NCBI GenBank assembly: GCA_964534415.1
Contig: CAZHOL010000008.1
Coordinates: 1 to 29,720, forward strand
Origin: CAYLNC01 sp964534415
Lineage (GTDB): Bacteria > Patescibacteriota > Minisyncoccia > Phycocordibacterales > JAACPR01
Direction of reading: 5' to 3'
DNA: 29,720 nucleotides
Shown: positions 8,338 to 15,237 of the stretch, piece after piece
How positions within the stretch are numbered: the stretch's first letter is position 1
How the letters are laid out: each line of letters begins with the position of its first letter
The notes under the pieces: model-generated
What the model was told of the DNA's origin: nothing
What the model saw: the letters and a program-made list of their open reading frames with translations, nothing else
The model's database searches: none
Made by a program: the position numbers and the translations under genes

Positions 8338-9519
8338 TTATTCGTCAACTTTGTTGTAGCGAGGATTTATCCTTGCTTTTTCAGTGGTAAATTCAATAAA
8401 GTCCTCGATTTTGGTCTTCATGGCAACCTTCTCGTTAATCTTTTTGGCAGCGAAATATATCTTGTTTTTAGGGCTTTTTAGGATGTCGGCTTGGTTAAAT
8501 TTCCAATCTTCAAAAATCTCATCGTTGTACATCCAGTCAGTATCATCCTTTTTATACAAAGTGTTCATAAGGAGGGATGCATCCGTTTCTTTACCTTTGA
8601 GCGAGAAGGTTATTTCCTCGCCTGCGAATTTCAAGATTCCTTTCGGCTTACCAAATTGTTCAATCACATTTTTAGGGTTCGCTTTTTTATACCTGTCGTT
8701 TATTTCTGAGATGAAGCTATCCTCGATGGTCACATTGATCGATATGAAGTATCGGATATTGCTCGAACTGCTATATTGCTCTTTGTACTCGTCATCTTTC
8801 CATATGTTATTTACCGTCAGGTACCCTAGATGCTGTAGGGCGTATGCGGTTTGTACGATGCAAAAGTTCGGATCGCTTTTGAGGTTTCCTTCATTGTTTA
8901 ATTCTTCTTTGATGACAAAGTTTTTGCCGAATAATTTCAAAACACCCTTTCGCTCAATCATTTGGATGAACGCTTCTTTTAGGATGTTGAACTTGTAATA
9001 GTTATCCTTGGCGATAGAGAGCTTACCGTTTATGAGATTCTCTAGGTATGCATCTATATTTTTCTTCACCTCCGATTTTGTCTCGTCAGAAATCTTGTAT
9101 TGGTGTGGCAGAAAATGAGTGGAATCATACACCTCAAACCACGCCCATGACAGCATCCCAGTCTCCGAGAATTTTATCGGCTTACCATTTTTGATCTTCT
9201 CACTAATGGCGTCCAAATCTTCTTTGGTTGGTTTTCCTGGTTCTTTGGCATCTTTTCCGTTTGCATATGAGCCGATCATTTCTTCCAGTTTGTTGTATCT
9301 GGATTCAGAAATTTTAACAGGCAGGTCTTGGTACCTGATGAAATTGAAAAGCCTACGAAATCGCCTATATGATTCATCTTCGCCAATTGAAAACTTGTAT
9401 ACATTTATCTCGTTCAGATCTTCGTCTGCGAGGTTGTTTTTGCTCACAACCATGTCGAAGAACTTCACATAGGTGAAGAATTCCTGATCCGTCAGATGCT
9501 TGCTTAAATCCTCAATCAT
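8338..9519 (-). CDS. Orphan protein at right end of the element
   Basis: I do not recognise this 393-residue soluble protein. It is Lys/Glu-rich with many short helices and has no signal peptide, membrane segment or obvious catalytic motif. The C-terminal part (about 290-360, including GILKFAGEEITFSLKGKE and a later DWMYNDEIFEDW) resembles in layout the winged-helix tails often found on uncharacterised proteins of Candidate Phyla Radiation bacteria, so DNA binding is possible. An extended -10 box, TGCTAAAAT (hexamer 9526-9531), ends 6 nt before the ATG, suggesting a leaderless mRNA. The gap of 91 bp to the next gene suggests a separate transcript from the methyltransferase operon. Confidence 0.7.
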   Translation of the reverse strand: MIEDLSKHLTDQEFFTYVKFFDMVVSKNNLADEDLNEINVYKFSIGEDESYRRFRRLFNFIRYQDLPVKISESRYNKLEEMIGSYANGKDAKEPGKPTKEDLDAISEKIKNGKPIKFSETGMLSWAWFEVYDSTHFLPHQYKISDETKSEVKKNIDAYLENLINGKLSIAKDNYYKFNILKEAFIQMIERKGVLKLFGKNFVIKEELNNEGNLKSDPNFCIVQTAYALQHLGYLTVNNIWKDDEYKEQYSSSSNIRYFISINVTIEDSFISEINDRYKKANPKNVIEQFGKPKGILKFAGEEITFSLKGKETDASLLMNTLYKKDDTDWMYNDEIFEDWKFNQADILKSPKNKIYFAAKKINEKVAMKTKIEDFIEFTTEKARINPRYNKVDE

Positions 9520-9575
9520 GTCCTCATTTTAGCACTTTTTGTTGTTTCTCTTAAGAGTCTCATTTCTCCCCAAAA

Positions 9576-9595
9576 TTGGCATTTGTTGGCATTTG
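9576..9595. repeat. Two tandem 10-bp repeats (TTGGCATTTG)
   Basis: Two identical 10-mers lie side by side just outside the last gene of the mobile block. The TTGGC core and 10-bp period match the four-unit array at 1581-1620, so the same protein could bind near both ends of the element. Confidence 0.65.
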
Positions 9596-9596
9596 A

Positions 9597-9623
9597 GTAC
9601 CCGACTCACTTGCCTCAGGGTAC
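9597..9623. other. GTACCC inverted repeat, possible right attachment site
   Basis: GTACCC (9597-9602) and GGGTAC (9618-9623) form an inverted repeat around a segment that contains CACTTGCCT. The same nine bases occur at 32-40 near the left end of the block. Another GGGTAC follows at 9668-9673. Imperfect palindromes with a short shared core are what serine-integrase attachment sites look like, but nine bases is weak evidence. Confidence 0.25.
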
Positions 9624-9649
9624 CCCTGTAAAAACCACTCAAAAAGCCT

Positions 9650-9655
9650 TATACT
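9650..9655 (+). promoter_or_regulatory. Candidate -10 box (TATACT)
   Basis: TATACT lies about 35 bp before the hairpin-rich region, placing a start near 9662. No good -35 box is visible at the usual spacing, so the assignment is tentative. Confidence 0.35.
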
Positions 9656-9689
9656 GCTTGTACCACTGGGTACTTAACTCACATGGCCC

Positions 9690-9899
9690 GCAAAAATAAT
9701 GAGCCGGGCGCGAAAGCGTTCGGCGATTGTATTTTTGCAGGAGAAAGGGGGATGAGAAAGGCGGAAGACAAAAGTCTGGAGGAACGAAGACTTTTGTCTG
9801 AGCCGGGGTCGCGAGTACTTATGAGCGAAGCGAATTAGTAACTCGTGACCGAATCCCTCCCTCTCCGCAAAAGCAAAGCCCCTTTGATCGGGGCTTTTT
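9690..9899 (+). ncRNA. Candidate structured RNA ending in a terminator
   Basis: Paired arms can be read directly: 9690-9698 with 9730-9738 (9 bp), enclosing a GAAA-tetraloop hairpin (9708-9711 with 9716-9719); 9766-9776 with 9789-9799 (11 bp, perfect); 9807-9816 with 9841-9850 (10 bp, one G-T); and a long closing helix, 9740-9753 with 9853-9866 (12 of 14 pairs), that encloses the previous two. A terminator follows. The layout is a three-way junction with a 5' hairpin. It matches none of tmRNA, RNase P RNA, SRP RNA or a riboswitch class that I know. The same DNA also holds an open frame of 51 codons (9683-9838), so a small protein or a dispersed repeat element remains possible. This accounts for most of the 397-bp gap between the neighbouring genes. 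Confidence 0.4.
9875..9899 (+). terminator. Intrinsic terminator
   Basis: AAAGCCCC (9875-9882) pairs with GGGGCTTT (9890-9897) and is followed by more T. It ends the hairpin-rich segment. The reverse strand also has a moderately T-rich tail, so it may serve the convergent gene at 9917 too. Confidence 0.8.
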
Positions 9900-9916
9900 A
9901 TATCGATTTTAATTAG

Positions 9917-10231
9917 TTATCGGAAATCAAATTCTGGATGTCCTGCGTGTTGAGGGTGGTCATTGAAATGACTGCATTCGAAAATTAATACCGTAAAGTG
10001 TCCTCGCTCAACTAACGTCCTTTCACCACTACAATTTTTGCGGTTCGAACATCGGTCGCACCGGTGTGATTTTCCTTCATGTGGTTCGAAGTTAAAAAAG
10101 TATGACAAAGTGATCATAGAAAAACCGGCATTTACCGTGGCAGACTTTTCTCCGTTCATGGCTGACTCCTGTGTATTGTTGAAGAACTTTGTAATAATTT
10201 TCGCACTGTGTCTCGCGGAAGTCAATTTCAT
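9917..10231 (-). CDS. Small Cys/His-rich putative zinc protein
   Basis: This is a 104-residue protein of no recognised family. The C-terminal half holds Cys58, Cys61, Cys67 and Cys86 with many histidines (HRCDRCSNRKNC, then FECSHFNDHPQHAGH), a plausible zinc site. An upstream in-frame ATG at 10276 exists. I chose 10231 because a TATTAT -10 box (10243-10248) lies 11 nt ahead of it, and the longer start would lie inside the divergent gene. Without homologues the coding call rests on the cysteine pattern and promoter placement. Confidence 0.5.
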   Translation of the reverse strand: MKLTSARHSAKIITKFFNNTQESAMNGEKSATVNAGFSMITLSYFFNFEPHEGKSHRCDRCSNRKNCSGERTLVERGHFTVLIFECSHFNDHPQHAGHPEFDFR

Positions 10232-10242
10232 AATTCGCACAA

Positions 10243-10254
10243 ATAATATATAAT
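10243..10254. promoter_or_regulatory. Back-to-back divergent -10 boxes
   Basis: On the minus strand TATTAT (10243-10248) serves the gene starting at 10231. On the plus strand TATAAT (10249-10254) serves the gene starting at 10263. The two start codons are only 31 bp apart, leaving room for almost no leader on either side. Confidence 0.6.
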
Positions 10255-10262
10255 GCCTGCAT

Positions 10263-11135
10263 ATGTTAATCACCAAACCGAGTACAGATTACGAGCTAAT
10301 TGATTCTGGAGGGCTTCAGAAATTGGAGCGTTTTGGAAAATTTGTGCTTTCACGACCTGATCCGCAGGCGATTTGGCTTCCGAAAATGAGTGTGACCGAG
10401 TGGGCCGATAGGGCAGATGCGCAATTCGTGCGTGAAGGAAAGAAAACCGAGTGGAAGACCAAGGGTGATTTTCCTAAAGAATGGCAAATCGAATTCGGCG
10501 GTTTAAATTTTTATATTCGACCAAATCTTTTCAAACACACCGGAATTTTCCCAGAACAACTTTCAAATTGGCAGTGGATGTCAGATTTGATTGCAAAGAG
10601 GGTGGCGACAGGCGCGACACCGAATGTTTTGAATTTGTTCGGCTACACCGGAGGAGCAAGTCTCGCATGTCTCAAAGCAGGTGCAACCGTCACACATCTC
10701 GACGGTTCGAAATCTGTTATCGCTTGGGTTCGTGAGAATGCTGAGCTCTCTGGTTTAAAGGATAAACCCTTGCGATCGATTTGCGAGGATGCAATTGCTT
10801 TTGTAAAACGCGAAATCAAACGCGGAAATCGATACGACGGAATTTTGCTCGATCCGCCAGCTTTCGGAAATGGTCCGAGCGGTGAGAAATGGGAAATCGA
10901 AAATGATTTGCCGAAATTGATTGAACTTTTAAAAGAAGTTCTGACCGACAAACCGCTTTTCTTTTTGATCAACGGTTATGCTAGCGGATTTTCTTCTGTT
11001 GGATATATGAATCTCATTGCGCCAACGCTTCAGAAATTTGGTGGCAAGTTTGAAAATGGGGAATTAGGAATCGAAGAATCTGGTGATAATGCGCGAGTGT
11101 TGCCTTGTGGAATTTTTGCGCGATGGAGTGAGTAG
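10263..11135 (+). CDS. Class I SAM-dependent methyltransferase (RlmI/COG1092-like)
   Basis: This 290-residue methyltransferase is probably an rRNA or tRNA cytosine or guanine methylase. The Rossmann cofactor motif LNLFGYTGGAS is at 123-133, the acidic LDGS end of strand 2 at 146-149 and the catalytic-site motif LDPPAFG at 196-202. These match the catalytic half of RlmI/RlmK/YccW-type 23S rRNA methyltransferases, but the N-terminal PUA RNA-binding domain is absent and replaced by about 90 residues of another sequence. TATAAT ends 8 nt before the ATG, predicting a leaderless mRNA. The exact target nucleotide is not known. Confidence 0.8.
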   Translation: MLITKPSTDYELIDSGGLQKLERFGKFVLSRPDPQAIWLPKMSVTEWADRADAQFVREGKKTEWKTKGDFPKEWQIEFGGLNFYIRPNLFKHTGIFPEQLSNWQWMSDLIAKRVATGATPNVLNLFGYTGGASLACLKAGATVTHLDGSKSVIAWVRENAELSGLKDKPLRSICEDAIAFVKREIKRGNRYDGILLDPPAFGNGPSGEKWEIENDLPKLIELLKEVLTDKPLFFLINGYASGFSSVGYMNLIAPTLQKFGGKFENGELGIEESGDNARVLPCGIFARWSE

Positions 11136-11180
11136 GTTGCTGTAGTTTACTTTATACAAATTTCTGGCACTATTATATCC

Positions 11181-11570
11181 ATGCGACATCTAGGAATTGA
11201 CTATGGAACAAAGCGAATTGGCATTGCAATGTCTGATGAGGACGGTGCGATGGCTTTTCCGAAGGAAGTTTTAAAAAATGACAAAGACCTAATTGAAAAT
11301 TTGCGAAAAATTATCGACAAAAATTCGATCAAAAGAGTGGTGATCGGCGAATCGAAGAATTACAAAATGAAAGACAACGAAATCATGAAAGAGATTTTGG
11401 ATTTCCAGTCTGTCGTTGAGAAAGTTTTTGAAATTGATGCGGTACTACAACCTGAATTTATGACATCGATGCAGGCGGAATATTTTCAAGGAAAGACAGA
11501 TATGACTGACGCTTCCGCAGCAACAATTATTTTACAATCATATTTAGATTCAGTTAAAAATAAAAAATAA
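11181..11570 (+). CDS. ruvX: YqgF/RuvX pre-rRNA nuclease family
   Basis: This is a 129-residue RNase H-fold nuclease of the YqgF family, linked to 5' maturation of 16S rRNA and historically called a Holliday-junction resolvase. The signature HLGIDYGTKRIGIAMSD (residues 3-19) supplies the first catalytic Asp (D7). VVIGESK near 54-60 and TDMTDASAATIIL near 109-121, with the last acidic residues, complete the site. Its length is normal for the family. The next gene begins 1 bp after its stop, so the two are co-transcribed. Confidence 0.92.
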   Translation: MRHLGIDYGTKRIGIAMSDEDGAMAFPKEVLKNDKDLIENLRKIIDKNSIKRVVIGESKNYKMKDNEIMKEILDFQSVVEKVFEIDAVLQPEFMTSMQAEYFQGKTDMTDASAATIILQSYLDSVKNKK

Positions 11571-11571
11571 C

Positions 11572-11979
11572 ATGACAGACGAAAATAAAACAACAGAAGA
11601 AACAAAAGTAGTTGAGCCCGCCACAATTGTAGAGGTTGCTCCGGTGCCAACACCAAAAATTTCAATCGATGATTTGCACAAAGTAGAAATCTCCGTCGGG
11701 GAAATTAAAACTGCCGAAAAAGTCGAGAACGCCGACCGACTACTGCGACTAACTGTCGATTTCGGTGGGGAAGTGCGGCAGATCGTTTCTGGAATCGCAG
11801 AATATTTCACACCAGAATCTCTCATCGGTAAAAAATGTCCGTTCGTCACAAACCTCGCGCCGCGCATGATAAAAGGACTCGAGAGCAACGGTATGATTCT
11901 CGCCGCAAAAGATGACGAAGGAAACTTCTCTTTACTCGATGTTGATAGTAAAATAAAACCAGGGACAAAACTTTCATAA
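11572..11979 (+). CDS. tRNA-binding domain protein (MetRS C-terminal/Trbp111-like)
   Basis: This is a 135-residue protein with an OB-fold tRNA-binding domain from about residue 35 (VEISVGEIKTAEKVENADRL, then RQIVSGIAEYF, CPFVTNLAPRMIKG and LESNGMILAA). It matches the C-terminal domain of methionyl-tRNA synthetase and free-standing Trbp111-type proteins, which bind the outer corner of tRNA. The N-terminal 30 residues are a Thr/Val/Pro-rich low-complexity tail. It may dimerise and assist a synthetase encoded elsewhere. Its stop overlaps the start of the next gene by one base. Confidence 0.88.
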   Translation: MTDENKTTEETKVVEPATIVEVAPVPTPKISIDDLHKVEISVGEIKTAEKVENADRLLRLTVDFGGEVRQIVSGIAEYFTPESLIGKKCPFVTNLAPRMIKGLESNGMILAAKDDEGNFSLLDVDSKIKPGTKLS

Positions 11980-12557
11980 TGTTTAAAATTTCAGAAAAAA
12001 TTAAAAACTGGCTGATCGAGAATTCAGATTCACGCACAGCCAGAGTAACTCTCGGCGTCATTTCTTTCGCTGAAAGTTCATTTTTCCCCATTCCACCCGA
12101 TGTGTTTTTGGCACCAATGGTCGTTGCAAAACCTGCTCGATGGGTGAGATATGCCACCATAGTCACCGTCGCTTCTGTTGTCGGAGGACTTTTCGGTTAT
12201 CTTATCGGTTTCGTTTTGTTTCATTCAATCGCAGAACCGTTAATTAATCTGTATAGCTGGCAAGATGAAGTCGCCAAGGTCGGGGCACTGTTTGAAAACA
12301 ATTCGTTCATGACTATTTTTCTCGCTGCCTTCACCCCAATCCCATACAAAGTCTTCACAATCGTCGCAGGACTTTTCAAAATTAACATTTTTGTTTTCCT
12401 GGTTGCGTCAATTTTGGGGAGGGGAATTAGATTTTTCATGTTGTCCGCATTAATGAAGTATGTCGGTGAGAAATACGGAAATCTCATTTTCAAATATTTC
12501 AATTACATTCTCATTACCTTGATTATCTTGGTCGCAATCTATTTTATTGTTGTATAA
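11979..12557 (+). CDS. YqaA/DedA-family membrane protein
   Basis: This 192-residue inner-membrane protein has about five hydrophobic segments and the conserved re-entrant motif region: SFAESSFFPIPPDVFLAP (about 31-48), GYLIG (72-76) and AAFTPIPYKVFTIVAG. These match the YqaA branch of the SNARE-associated (DedA/VTT) family. DedA proteins are linked to lipid scrambling or proton-dependent transport; the substrate here is unknown. The gene overlaps the preceding one by 1 bp. Confidence 0.88.
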   Translation: MFKISEKIKNWLIENSDSRTARVTLGVISFAESSFFPIPPDVFLAPMVVAKPARWVRYATIVTVASVVGGLFGYLIGFVLFHSIAEPLINLYSWQDEVAKVGALFENNSFMTIFLAAFTPIPYKVFTIVAGLFKINIFVFLVASILGRGIRFFMLSALMKYVGEKYGNLIFKYFNYILITLIILVAIYFIVV

Positions 12558-12565
12558 TATTGTAA

Positions 12566-13573
12566 ATGTTATACAAAATGAAAAATTCTTTCATACGAAG
12601 AGCTTTTCCAACTCCAAACTATTTGTCGTTGAGTCCTGTTGCAATTGATATCACACCATATTCTGTCAAAGTCATGCGATTGAAACATACAGCGAAGGGC
12701 TTCATTCCAGAATTTTACAAGGAGTATCTTTTTGAAGTACCATGTGACTTAACAGACGAAATTTCTCCAGAAGAGATGACCACTGTTGCTGAAACTTTAA
12801 AAAAGATTAAAAAAGAAAATAAATTCGATTACGCGATTGTGTCATTACCAGAACAAAGAAATTATATTTTTCAGACATCATTGCCAGTTCAAGCGAAAAA
12901 TGACATTACGAATGCGGTAAAATTTTCTCTAACAGAATACGTTCCGCTAGAGGCCAAGGATTTAAACTTTGACTTTAATATTATTGAAGACGGTGTCGAG
13001 AGATCAGAAATGGATGTTGTTGTTAGTGTGTATCAAAAAAATCTCATTCAAACATACACTGACATGTTTAAAAATGCGGGAATTACACCCGTGTCATTTC
13101 TCTCTGAGGCAAATGCAATGAGCAACTCGCTGATTGATTGCTGTGACAAGAAACCGTATTTAATCATTCGTCTAATGAGAGATAGGGTGAATATTGTAAT
13201 CGTGGAAAATTCTGTAGTGCAATACACTTCAACAATGATGATGAATGTCAAAGAGTTAGTCACAGACTTTTCCGGGCAATCCGCGAGTGAACTAAAGGCT
13301 TCGTTGAACAAGCTCCTCATTTATTGGTTTACAAATAAACAGGGAATAGTGCAACATCAAAAAATTGAGCACGTGTTATTGACTGGCGAATATGCAGATG
13401 ACAAAGGTGTCGCCGAGTTTTTTGAGCAAAATTTGAAAATTCATTCGAGCATTGGAAATGTTTGGAGAAACGCTTTTTCGTACGATGATTACATTCCTGA
13501 AATTTCAAAAGAAGAATCTGTGACGTGCGCAGTTGTGGTCGGACTGGCGCTCGCTGCGATGATAAATAAATAA
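12566..13573 (+). CDS. pilM: Type IV pilus assembly ATPase-like protein PilM
   Basis: This is a 335-residue actin/FtsA-fold cytoplasmic protein of the type IV pilus alignment complex. The N-terminal SPVAIDITPYSVKVM nucleotide-binding strand-loop, the FSLTEYVPLEAKDLNFDF segment near residue 115 and the VLLTGEYADDKG phosphate-2-like region near 270 fit PilM. It starts a four-gene set with PilN- and PilO-like genes. An extended -10 box TGTATAAT (hexamer 12553-12558) overlaps the previous stop and ends 7 nt before the ATG, so a leaderless start of this operon is likely. Confidence 0.85.
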   Translation: MLYKMKNSFIRRAFPTPNYLSLSPVAIDITPYSVKVMRLKHTAKGFIPEFYKEYLFEVPCDLTDEISPEEMTTVAETLKKIKKENKFDYAIVSLPEQRNYIFQTSLPVQAKNDITNAVKFSLTEYVPLEAKDLNFDFNIIEDGVERSEMDVVVSVYQKNLIQTYTDMFKNAGITPVSFLSEANAMSNSLIDCCDKKPYLIIRLMRDRVNIVIVENSVVQYTSTMMMNVKELVTDFSGQSASELKASLNKLLIYWFTNKQGIVQHQKIEHVLLTGEYADDKGVAEFFEQNLKIHSSIGNVWRNAFSYDDYIPEISKEESVTCAVVVGLALAAMINK

Positions 13574-13574
13574 A

Positions 13575-14129
13575 ATGTTAAAGTTTTTAATAAGCACAGA
13601 AAGACATGAGTTGAGAAGAGAATACAAGTTTAGATTTTTGAATGTCGTTCTAACTTATCTTTTAATTCTCGCTATCATTATTGCGGTGAGTTTGTTTGCG
13701 CCGTACACCGTCGTGTATCTAGAAAGAAATATAATTAATTCCGAGTTGGAAGTAATAAAGAATTCTGATGTTTCCAAAAGACGTGTAGCATTCGAGAACG
13801 ATTATAAACATCTGATTGTTGAGTACAAAATTTTCAATCAGGATTTTATGAAGCCAACAAATTTCTACGATTTACTTTTGAAAAATAAAACATCCGAAGT
13901 TGTCATTTCTAGTTTCAATTTTGCCAAAATGGATGGAGAAAAATTGAAAGTGAAAATTGATATTAAAGGTGTAGCCAAAACCAGAAACGCACTAGTTGAA
14001 TATGTTAATTCATTAAAGCAAGAAAAGATCTTTAACAAAGTTGAAGTGCCAATCTCTACGCTAACCAAAGAATCAGACATCCCATTCTCAATTAGTTTTG
14101 AAACGGTAGATAACTTTACAAATATATGA
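13575..14129 (+). CDS. pilN: PilN-like type IV pilus assembly protein
   Basis: This 184-residue protein has a short basic cytoplasmic N-terminus (LRREYKFRF), one membrane helix at about 24-49 and a periplasmic-type alpha/beta domain. Its topology and its place directly after pilM match PilN, whose cytoplasmic tail binds PilM. The conserved INLLP-type tail motif of classical PilN is not evident, so the symbol rests on synteny and topology. Its TGA stop overlaps the next ATG by 4 bp. Confidence 0.68.
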   Translation: MLKFLISTERHELRREYKFRFLNVVLTYLLILAIIIAVSLFAPYTVVYLERNIINSELEVIKNSDVSKRRVAFENDYKHLIVEYKIFNQDFMKPTNFYDLLLKNKTSEVVISSFNFAKMDGEKLKVKIDIKGVAKTRNALVEYVNSLKQEKIFNKVEVPISTLTKESDIPFSISFETVDNFTNI

Positions 14130-14656
14130 AAAAGCAACTAAACACAACAATTTTGATTTCGTTATTGCTCCTGTTGGCAGTTGTTGCTAGCGCGTTTGCT
14201 GTATTCTATTGGGACAAAAAAATATGGAATTTCGCAAGTTATGTTCGAGAACAGAGACAAGTATTGAAAAACGAGCGTGCCGCTGTGCAGTTTCTTGCAA
14301 ATGTCGATAAAGAAATTAAACAAATACAAGAACATAGCGAGTTTTTCGATAGTATGTATTTTAGTAAAGAGAGTATTCTCCCATTTATAGAAAAACTGGA
14401 ATCGGTTGCGCGCGTTTCTGGAACAAAATTGTATATTCAAAGCGTAACACCAGGTGATGTTGTCGCTGAAAAATATAATTACTACAACGTCACTTTGCAA
14501 TCCAGTGGTTCTTGGGAGGCGGTAACAAAATTTGTCAGTTTGGTAGAAAATATGCCTCACTATATTTCTATTAAAGTTTTGAATCTCTCCTCATCAGATA
14601 ATGAGAAGGGTAGAGTTTGGACGGCATCGATGACAATAACAACTTTAGCAAATTAA
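14126..14656 (+). CDS. pilO: PilO-like type IV pilus assembly protein
   Basis: This 176-residue protein has an N-terminal membrane helix (about 8-28), a coiled-coil stretch (about 40-75) and a small alpha/beta domain ending in NMPHYISIKVLNLSSS, the typical PilO ferredoxin-like end. It should pair with the PilN-like protein in the inner-membrane alignment complex. The 4-bp overlap with the upstream gene implies coupled translation. The call rests on topology and gene order more than on sequence identity. Confidence 0.68.
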   Translation: MKKQLNTTILISLLLLLAVVASAFAVFYWDKKIWNFASYVREQRQVLKNERAAVQFLANVDKEIKQIQEHSEFFDSMYFSKESILPFIEKLESVARVSGTKLYIQSVTPGDVVAEKYNYYNVTLQSSGSWEAVTKFVSLVENMPHYISIKVLNLSSSDNEKGRVWTASMTITTLAN

Positions 14657-14657
14657 T

Positions 14658-14966
14658 ATGAGCAACTTTAAAAAGAAAAAAGAAAATTTAATTTACGAAT
14701 GGAAGCAGAGAAAATATAATTTGTCTCTATTCGGAGAAAATGCACAATCAGATTGGAATTATTTTCTTGTATTTGTTTTGGTGACTTTAATAATGTCTGC
14801 GATAGGAGGAACAGTGAATTACATCAGAATCGATCGAGAGATCAACAAAGAATCTGAGGAAGTTTTCTTCAAAAGTAGAAAGAAAGACGTAGAAAAAGTC
14901 GGCGAACTGATTTCAGAATTAAAATTGAAAGCAGAAGTTTTCAATTCTGAGATGCAGAAGAAATAG
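14658..14966 (+). CDS. Small single-pass membrane protein of the pil operon
   Basis: This 102-residue protein has a basic N-terminus, one membrane helix at about 35-54 (FLVFVLVTLIMSAIGGTV) and a charged helical tail. It lies 1 bp after the PilO-like gene, so it belongs to the same operon. The position would suit a PilP-like or other accessory pilus factor, but no PilP motif or lipobox is present. Confidence 0.7.
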   Translation: MSNFKKKKENLIYEWKQRKYNLSLFGENAQSDWNYFLVFVLVTLIMSAIGGTVNYIRIDREINKESEEVFFKSRKKDVEKVGELISELKLKAEVFNSEMQKK

Positions 14967-14974
14967 AATAGGGC

Positions 14975-15002
14975 TTGATATTTTCGCCATTTGCTTTAAT
15001 GT
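14975..15002 (+). promoter_or_regulatory. Candidate promoter for tRNA-Arg
   Basis: TTGATA (14975-14980), a 16-bp spacer and TAATGT (14997-15002) place a start near 15009, shortly before the tRNA. Confidence 0.45.
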
Positions 15003-15017
15003 ATATATGGTATCCAT

Positions 15018-15089
15018 CCTCTCGTAGTTCAATGGATAGAACAGGGGACTTCTAAGCCTCTGATGTAGGTTCGATTCCTGCCGAGAGGA
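15018..15089 (+). tRNA. tRNA-Arg (anticodon TCT)
   Basis: The acceptor arm CCTCTCG (15018-15024) pairs with CGAGAGG (15082-15088), and A15089 is the discriminator. T8, a GTTC/GAAC D stem and a TTCGATT T loop are in place. The anticodon loop CTTCTAA reads AGA codons. The loop-closing pair 31-39 is A-G rather than a Watson-Crick pair. CCA is not encoded. Confidence 0.93.
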
Positions 15090-15101
15090 CAACATTAGTA
15101 G

Positions 15102-15130
15102 TTGAAGTTTTCTCGCAAATAGTGTAATCT
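15102..15130 (+). promoter_or_regulatory. Promoter for tRNA-Val
   Basis: TTGAAG (15102-15107), a 17-bp spacer and TAATCT (15125-15130) put the start near 15137, so the tRNA precursor has a leader of about 14 nt. Confidence 0.6.
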
Positions 15131-15150
15131 TTCCGAAGACCAGTACAAAT

Positions 15151-15226
15151 GCGCGATTAGCTCAGTTGGTAGAGCAACCCGTTTACACCGGGTAGGTCGG
15201 GGGTTCGAGTCCCTCATCGCGCACCA
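15151..15226 (+). tRNA. tRNA-Val (anticodon TAC)
   Basis: The acceptor arm GCGCGAT pairs with ATCGCGC, with a canonical D arm, a five-pair anticodon stem ACCCG/CGGGT, loop TTTACAC and T loop TTCGAGT. CCA is encoded, unlike in the preceding tRNA-Arg. The RluA-family gene begins 11 bp after it, so the two may share a transcript. Confidence 0.96.
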
Positions 15227-15237
15227 ACATTCATAGA

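Noticed and set aside
120..9519. Complete prophage
   Set aside because: There is no large terminase, portal, capsid, tail or lysis gene. Only phage-type methyltransferases and a small-terminase-like protein are present.
9683..9838. 51-codon open frame starting ATG GCC CGC
   Set aside because: It overlaps strong hairpins that better explain the region. An open frame of this length in GC-rich DNA is common by chance, and the product looks like no known protein. It is kept only as an alternative in the RNA entry.
9690..9899. RNase P RNA, tmRNA or SRP RNA
   Set aside because: The conserved cores of these RNAs (such as the RNase P GAGGAAAGTCC segment, a tRNA-like TTCGA arm with CCA, or the SRP GGAA hairpin with its flanking loop) are not present in the right arrangement.
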